From: Kiloniellales bacterium
GTDB taxonomy: Bacteria > Pseudomonadota > Alphaproteobacteria > Kiloniellales > JAKSBE01
Direction of reading: 5' to 3'
Assembly (NCBI GenBank): GCA_030067055.1
Contig: JASJAL010000146.1
Span: 1 to 9,752, forward strand
DNA: 9,752 nucleotides
Positions 7,193 to 9,752 of the stretch are shown piece by piece (positions within the stretch are counted from its first letter, which is position 1; each line of letters starts with the position of its first letter). Below the pieces are notes generated by a model, which was not told where the DNA came from, did no database searches, and saw only the letters and a program-made list of their open reading frames with translations. Made by a program: the position numbers and the translations under genes.

Positions 7193-7942
7193 ATGGCCGT
7201 GACTTCAAAGCCGAACCCGCTGACGTCGAGGGACATCAGTGGACGGATGAGCCGTTGGTTCGCCGTCCTGTTTGTCGGACTTGGGCTTTCGGCCTGCGTT
7301 CAGGTTCCCGGTACCGTGCGCCTCGATCCGTCGGCGCAGCCGATGCGGGGTGCCAAGGTCCTGATCATGCAGCCCGACGTCGAGGTTTCGGAGCTGACCG
7401 TGGGCGGCCTGCTGGAGCCGAACGCGGCCTGGACCGCGGCCGCCGAGCGCAACATCGACCGGGCCCTGGAAAGGGTGCTTGCGGAGCAAGGCGCCAATTG
7501 GGTGCATCTGAACCCCAAGGGCAAGCTGATCCGGACCCCGGCCGTCTCGCAGCTGGTCAAGCTTCACGGCGCGGTCGGCGCCTCGATCCTGTTCCACGGC
7601 TATCCCGGCGGGATCCCGCTGCTCAACAAGAACGGCAAGTTCGATTGGACCCTTGGCCAGGACGCCGCGATCCTCGGCAGGGCCTACAAGGCCGATTACG
7701 CGCTCTTCGTTTACTTCCGCGACAGCTTCTCCAGCGATGCCCGGGTCGCCTTGAACGTCTTGACCGCGATTGTCGGCGCGGGGGTCCGGGGCGGCCAGCA
7801 ACTCGGCTTCGCTTCGCTGGTCGACCTGCGAACCGGCAAGATCGTCTGGTTCAACATCATGGCGCGGGGCACGGGCGATCTGCGCGAGGCCGAGGCGGCG
7901 GTCGATGCCTCGCAAGTCCTGCTCGCGGAACTGCCCTTTTAG
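7193..7942 (+). CDS. Uncharacterised lipoprotein, first gene of the lipoprotein-protease operon
   Basis: I do not recognise a named family. The 249-aa product has a lipoprotein signal with a long polar start, a hydrophobic core (FAVLFVGLGL) and lipobox LSAC ending at Cys35. Residue +2 is Val rather than Asp, which fits transport to the outer membrane by the Lol rule known from enterics. The mature part has an LIMQPDVEVSEL strand (57-68), a helix (about 79-99), a Gly-rich hydrophobic stretch NVLTAIVGAGVRGG (188-201), and DLRTGKIVWFN (211-221). A strand reading 'xDLRTGKIVW' is reminiscent of CsgG/LpoB-like periplasmic lipoproteins, but that is only a resemblance. AAGGAA (7181-7186) supports the ATG at 7193; an inner ATG at 7247 would give a shorter signal but lacks a well-placed site. 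The M48 gene follows after ten bases, with its ribosome-binding site inside this gene's stop. Confidence 0.85.
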   Translation: MAVTSKPNPLTSRDISGRMSRWFAVLFVGLGLSACVQVPGTVRLDPSAQPMRGAKVLIMQPDVEVSELTVGGLLEPNAAWTAAAERNIDRALERVLAEQGANWVHLNPKGKLIRTPAVSQLVKLHGAVGASILFHGYPGGIPLLNKNGKFDWTLGQDAAILGRAYKADYALFVYFRDSFSSDARVALNVLTAIVGAGVRGGQQLGFASLVDLRTGKIVWFNIMARGTGDLREAEAAVDASQVLLAELPF

Positions 7943-7952
7943 GGCCAGCGCG

Positions 7953-9110
7953 ATGATGGGCCTTCGCCGCAGATCCGCACCGTTCCTCTTCGGCCTTCTG
8001 CTCTCCGCCTGCGCTTCGACCGGAAACGTTCAGGACATCCAGCCCGGCGAGCGTCCGGACCTCGCATCCGACGAGGCCGGGCTCTGGATGAAGATGGACC
8101 GCTTCGAGGCCGAGCTGCGCGACTCCGGCCAGTTGGTCGATGATCCCGCGCTCGGGGCCTACCTCGAGCGGATCGTCTGCGAACTGGCCCTGGACTACTG
8201 TCAGGACATCCGGATCTATCTGGTTCGGACCCCGGGCTTCAATGCCAGCATGGCACCCAACGGCGCGATGGTGGTGTGGAGCGGACTGCTGCTGAGATGC
8301 GAGAACGAGGCGCAGCTGGCCTACGTTCTGGGCCACGAACTGGCCCACTACATCGAGCGGCATTCCCTGAAGCGTTGGCGCGACCTGCGCGCGACGACGA
8401 ACGGCTTGGCCTTCTTCCAGTTCGCCACCGCCATCACCGGCCTCGGCGTGGTCGGCGACCTGGCCACCCTCGGGGCGATGGGCAGCATCATGGCCTTCTC
8501 GCGGGACCATGAGCGGGAGGCGGATCGGATCGGGCTGCAGCTGGCGCAGCGTGCCGGCTACAGCGGTGCCGAGGCGGCCAAGATCTGGGACTACCTTCAG
8601 CGTGAGAAGGAGGCGGCGGAGGATGGCGACAGCTTCATCTTCTTCGCCAGCCATCCGCCGAGCGAGGAACGCCGCGACACCCTGGCCGCGCTTGCGCAGA
8701 CGAGGCCCGGCAAGGGACGGGTCGGCAGCAAGGAATACCACAAGCTGACGGTCGGCCATCGCATGGCCTGGCTGCGCGACGAGCTTCAGCTGCGCGACTA
8801 CTCGCGGATCGAGGCCCTGACCGCGCATCTCCTGGACTCCGGGATCGATCCCGGGCCGGTACACTTTCTCCGCGGCGAGGTCTACCGCCTGCGCGACCAG
8901 GAGGGCGACACCCGCAAGGCGCTGGCGGCCTACCACGCCGCCCTGAAGACCCGTCAGGCGCCGGCCGAGACCTATCGCTCGCTGGGCCTGGTCCTCTGGT
9001 CCATGGATGAGCCGGGGAAAGCCCAGAGCGCCTTCCGGCAATACATCCGCCGGCGGCCGAAAGCCGACGACCGCGCGATGGTCGAAGACTACATCAATCA
9101 GCTCAACTGA
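7953..9110 (+). CDS. M48 family zinc metalloprotease lipoprotein with C-terminal TPR-like repeats (BepA-like)
   Basis: Predicted lipid-anchored periplasmic zinc endopeptidase of 385 aa. The signal ends at lipobox LSAC (Cys20), followed by Ala. The M48 domain shows FNASMAPNGAMVVWSGLL (97-114), the zinc motif HELAH (128-132) with the catalytic Glu129, the third ligand in HEREADRIG (E189), and SHPPSEERRDTL (233-244). A Cys76/Cys83 pair in the pre-motif region could form a disulfide. Residues from about 302 to 385 are paired helices consistent with two TPR-like repeats. The overall plan matches E. coli BepA/YfgC, which degrades stalled LptD and BamA-client proteins, though BepA is not a lipoprotein and has more TPRs. 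AGGG (7941-7944) overlaps the preceding stop and favours the ATG at 7953; a second ATG at 7956 is possible. Activity and metal site look intact. Confidence 0.92.
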   Translation: MMGLRRRSAPFLFGLLLSACASTGNVQDIQPGERPDLASDEAGLWMKMDRFEAELRDSGQLVDDPALGAYLERIVCELALDYCQDIRIYLVRTPGFNASMAPNGAMVVWSGLLLRCENEAQLAYVLGHELAHYIERHSLKRWRDLRATTNGLAFFQFATAITGLGVVGDLATLGAMGSIMAFSRDHEREADRIGLQLAQRAGYSGAEAAKIWDYLQREKEAAEDGDSFIFFASHPPSEERRDTLAALAQTRPGKGRVGSKEYHKLTVGHRMAWLRDELQLRDYSRIEALTAHLLDSGIDPGPVHFLRGEVYRLRDQEGDTRKALAAYHAALKTRQAPAETYRSLGLVLWSMDEPGKAQSAFRQYIRRRPKADDRAMVEDYINQLN

Positions 9111-9118
9111 GGTTGGTC

Positions 9119-9694
9119 ATGAGAGCGAAGATCTCCTGCCTGATTCTGCTTCTGGTGCTCGCGTCCTGCAGCCCCTACCGCCTGATCGAGCCGAAGCAGC
9201 AGACCATCGGCGAGCGCTACAGCGTCACCACGCCAGTCGCCTGGACTGGCGCCACGATCCGGAACGGCGAAACCTGGACGATCAACGGACCGGCGCTGGA
9301 CGAGCTCAACTTCTTCGCCGGGCTCGGCGAAGGGCGCAGCCTGGTCTCGCCGGACTCCGGAACCGGCGCCCCGCCGGTTTTCAAGGCCCGGATGCGGGCC
9401 AACGAAATCATGGAGCTGGTGACCGACAGCCTGGCCTACAGCGGCTACAAGCGGGTCAAGGGAAGCAAGTTGCGGCCGGCCAAGTTCGGCCAGCTTTCCG
9501 GCTTCCGCTTCGAGTTCGTCTTCACCACCGAGGACGGCTTGAAGTACGCCGGCAAGGCCATCGGTGCGGTCGACAAGGGCGAGCTGCACCTTATCCTGTT
9601 CTCGGCGCCCTTCTCGCACTACTTCCCGACCTACAACCAGACGGTCGAGCAGATCTTCTCCTCGATCGCCGTTGTGGCCCAAGGCGCAGGGTGA
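9119..9694 (+). CDS. Uncharacterised lipoprotein, third gene of the lipoprotein-protease operon
   Basis: The family is not recognised. The 191-aa protein has a short basic start, a hydrophobic core (ISCLILLLVL) and lipobox LASC ending at Cys17, followed by Ser, so outer-membrane placement is likely. The mature region alternates short strands and helices: YSVTTPVAWTG (34-44), ALDELNFFAGL (59-69), a helix at about 92-110, GFRFEFVFTTEDGLKYAG (128-145), ELHLILFSAP (155-164), and a final helix NQTVEQIFSSIAV (173-185). This order, ending in a helix like 'F..I..S', recalls the Mog1/PsbP/DcrB fold, which is inference only. The ATG at 9119 follows GAGG (9109-9112), which overlaps the M48 stop; a TTG at 9113 is in frame but poorer. 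The eight-base gap to the M48 gene indicates co-translation. Confidence 0.85.
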   Translation: MRAKISCLILLLVLASCSPYRLIEPKQQTIGERYSVTTPVAWTGATIRNGETWTINGPALDELNFFAGLGEGRSLVSPDSGTGAPPVFKARMRANEIMELVTDSLAYSGYKRVKGSKLRPAKFGQLSGFRFEFVFTTEDGLKYAGKAIGAVDKGELHLILFSAPFSHYFPTYNQTVEQIFSSIAVVAQGAG

Positions 9695-9752
9695 CCAATA
9701 CCAAGGAGCGCTAATACTGACCCTTTTGATGGCGCGCGGCGGCCCGCCGGGC

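Noticed and set aside
7857..9041. Minus-strand open frame of 394 codons opposite the M48 gene
   Set aside because: The + strand has the HELAH motif, a lipobox and a ribosome-binding site; the minus frame shows only composition-driven Gly/Arg/Leu sequence.
9703..9752. Possible start of a further gene: AAGGAG at 9703-9708 and ATG at 9729
   Set aside because: The spacing to the ATG is 20 bases, too long, and only eight codons remain. A yajC-secDF continuation would fit the usual order but nothing in the sequence shows it.

Overview
The window is high-GC DNA, densely packed, with every convincing gene on the + strand. It reads as a chromosomal housekeeping stretch of an alphaproteobacterium, probably a Rhodospirillales-type lineage. 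That placement rests on the gene order tatA-tatB-tatC-serS-surE-pcm-(LysM/M23 lipoprotein), on the protein sequences, and on GTG/ATG starts with ATGA overlaps; it was not tested by a database search.

Layout. (1) 1-1221: a probable Fur-type iron-responsive operator (33-56) precedes an FbpC-like ABC transporter ATPase with a C-terminal regulatory domain. Its permease and binding protein are not in the window. (2) 1320-2964: the complete twin-arginine translocase tatA, tatB, tatC, with a hairpin and a GTG start between tatA and tatB. (3) 3056-6984: a tightly coupled run of serS (seryl-tRNA synthetase), surE (nucleotidase), pcm (isoaspartyl repair methyltransferase) and an NlpD/DipM-like lipoprotein with two LysM repeats and a LytM domain that has lost metal-site residues. 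A plausible promoter lies just before serS. (4) 6985-7192: the longest gap, with two hairpins that may end the serS operon and a small dyad. (5) 7193-9694: three consecutive lipoprotein genes in a tight operon: a family I cannot name, a BepA-like M48 zinc metalloprotease with C-terminal TPR-like helices, and a second uncharacterised lipoprotein. (6) 9695-9752: no supportable gene.

How it fits together. Most of the window concerns the cell envelope or macromolecule maintenance. Tat exports folded proteins, including many cell-wall amidases in other bacteria. The LysM/LytM lipoprotein is predicted to bind peptidoglycan and activate an amidase rather than cut. SurE and Pcm are stress and repair enzymes long known to neighbour nlpD. 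The lipoprotein-protease-lipoprotein triplet is the least explained part and the best candidate for an uncharacterised system, probably in outer-membrane quality control. No tRNA, rRNA, CRISPR array, insertion sequence or phage gene was seen.
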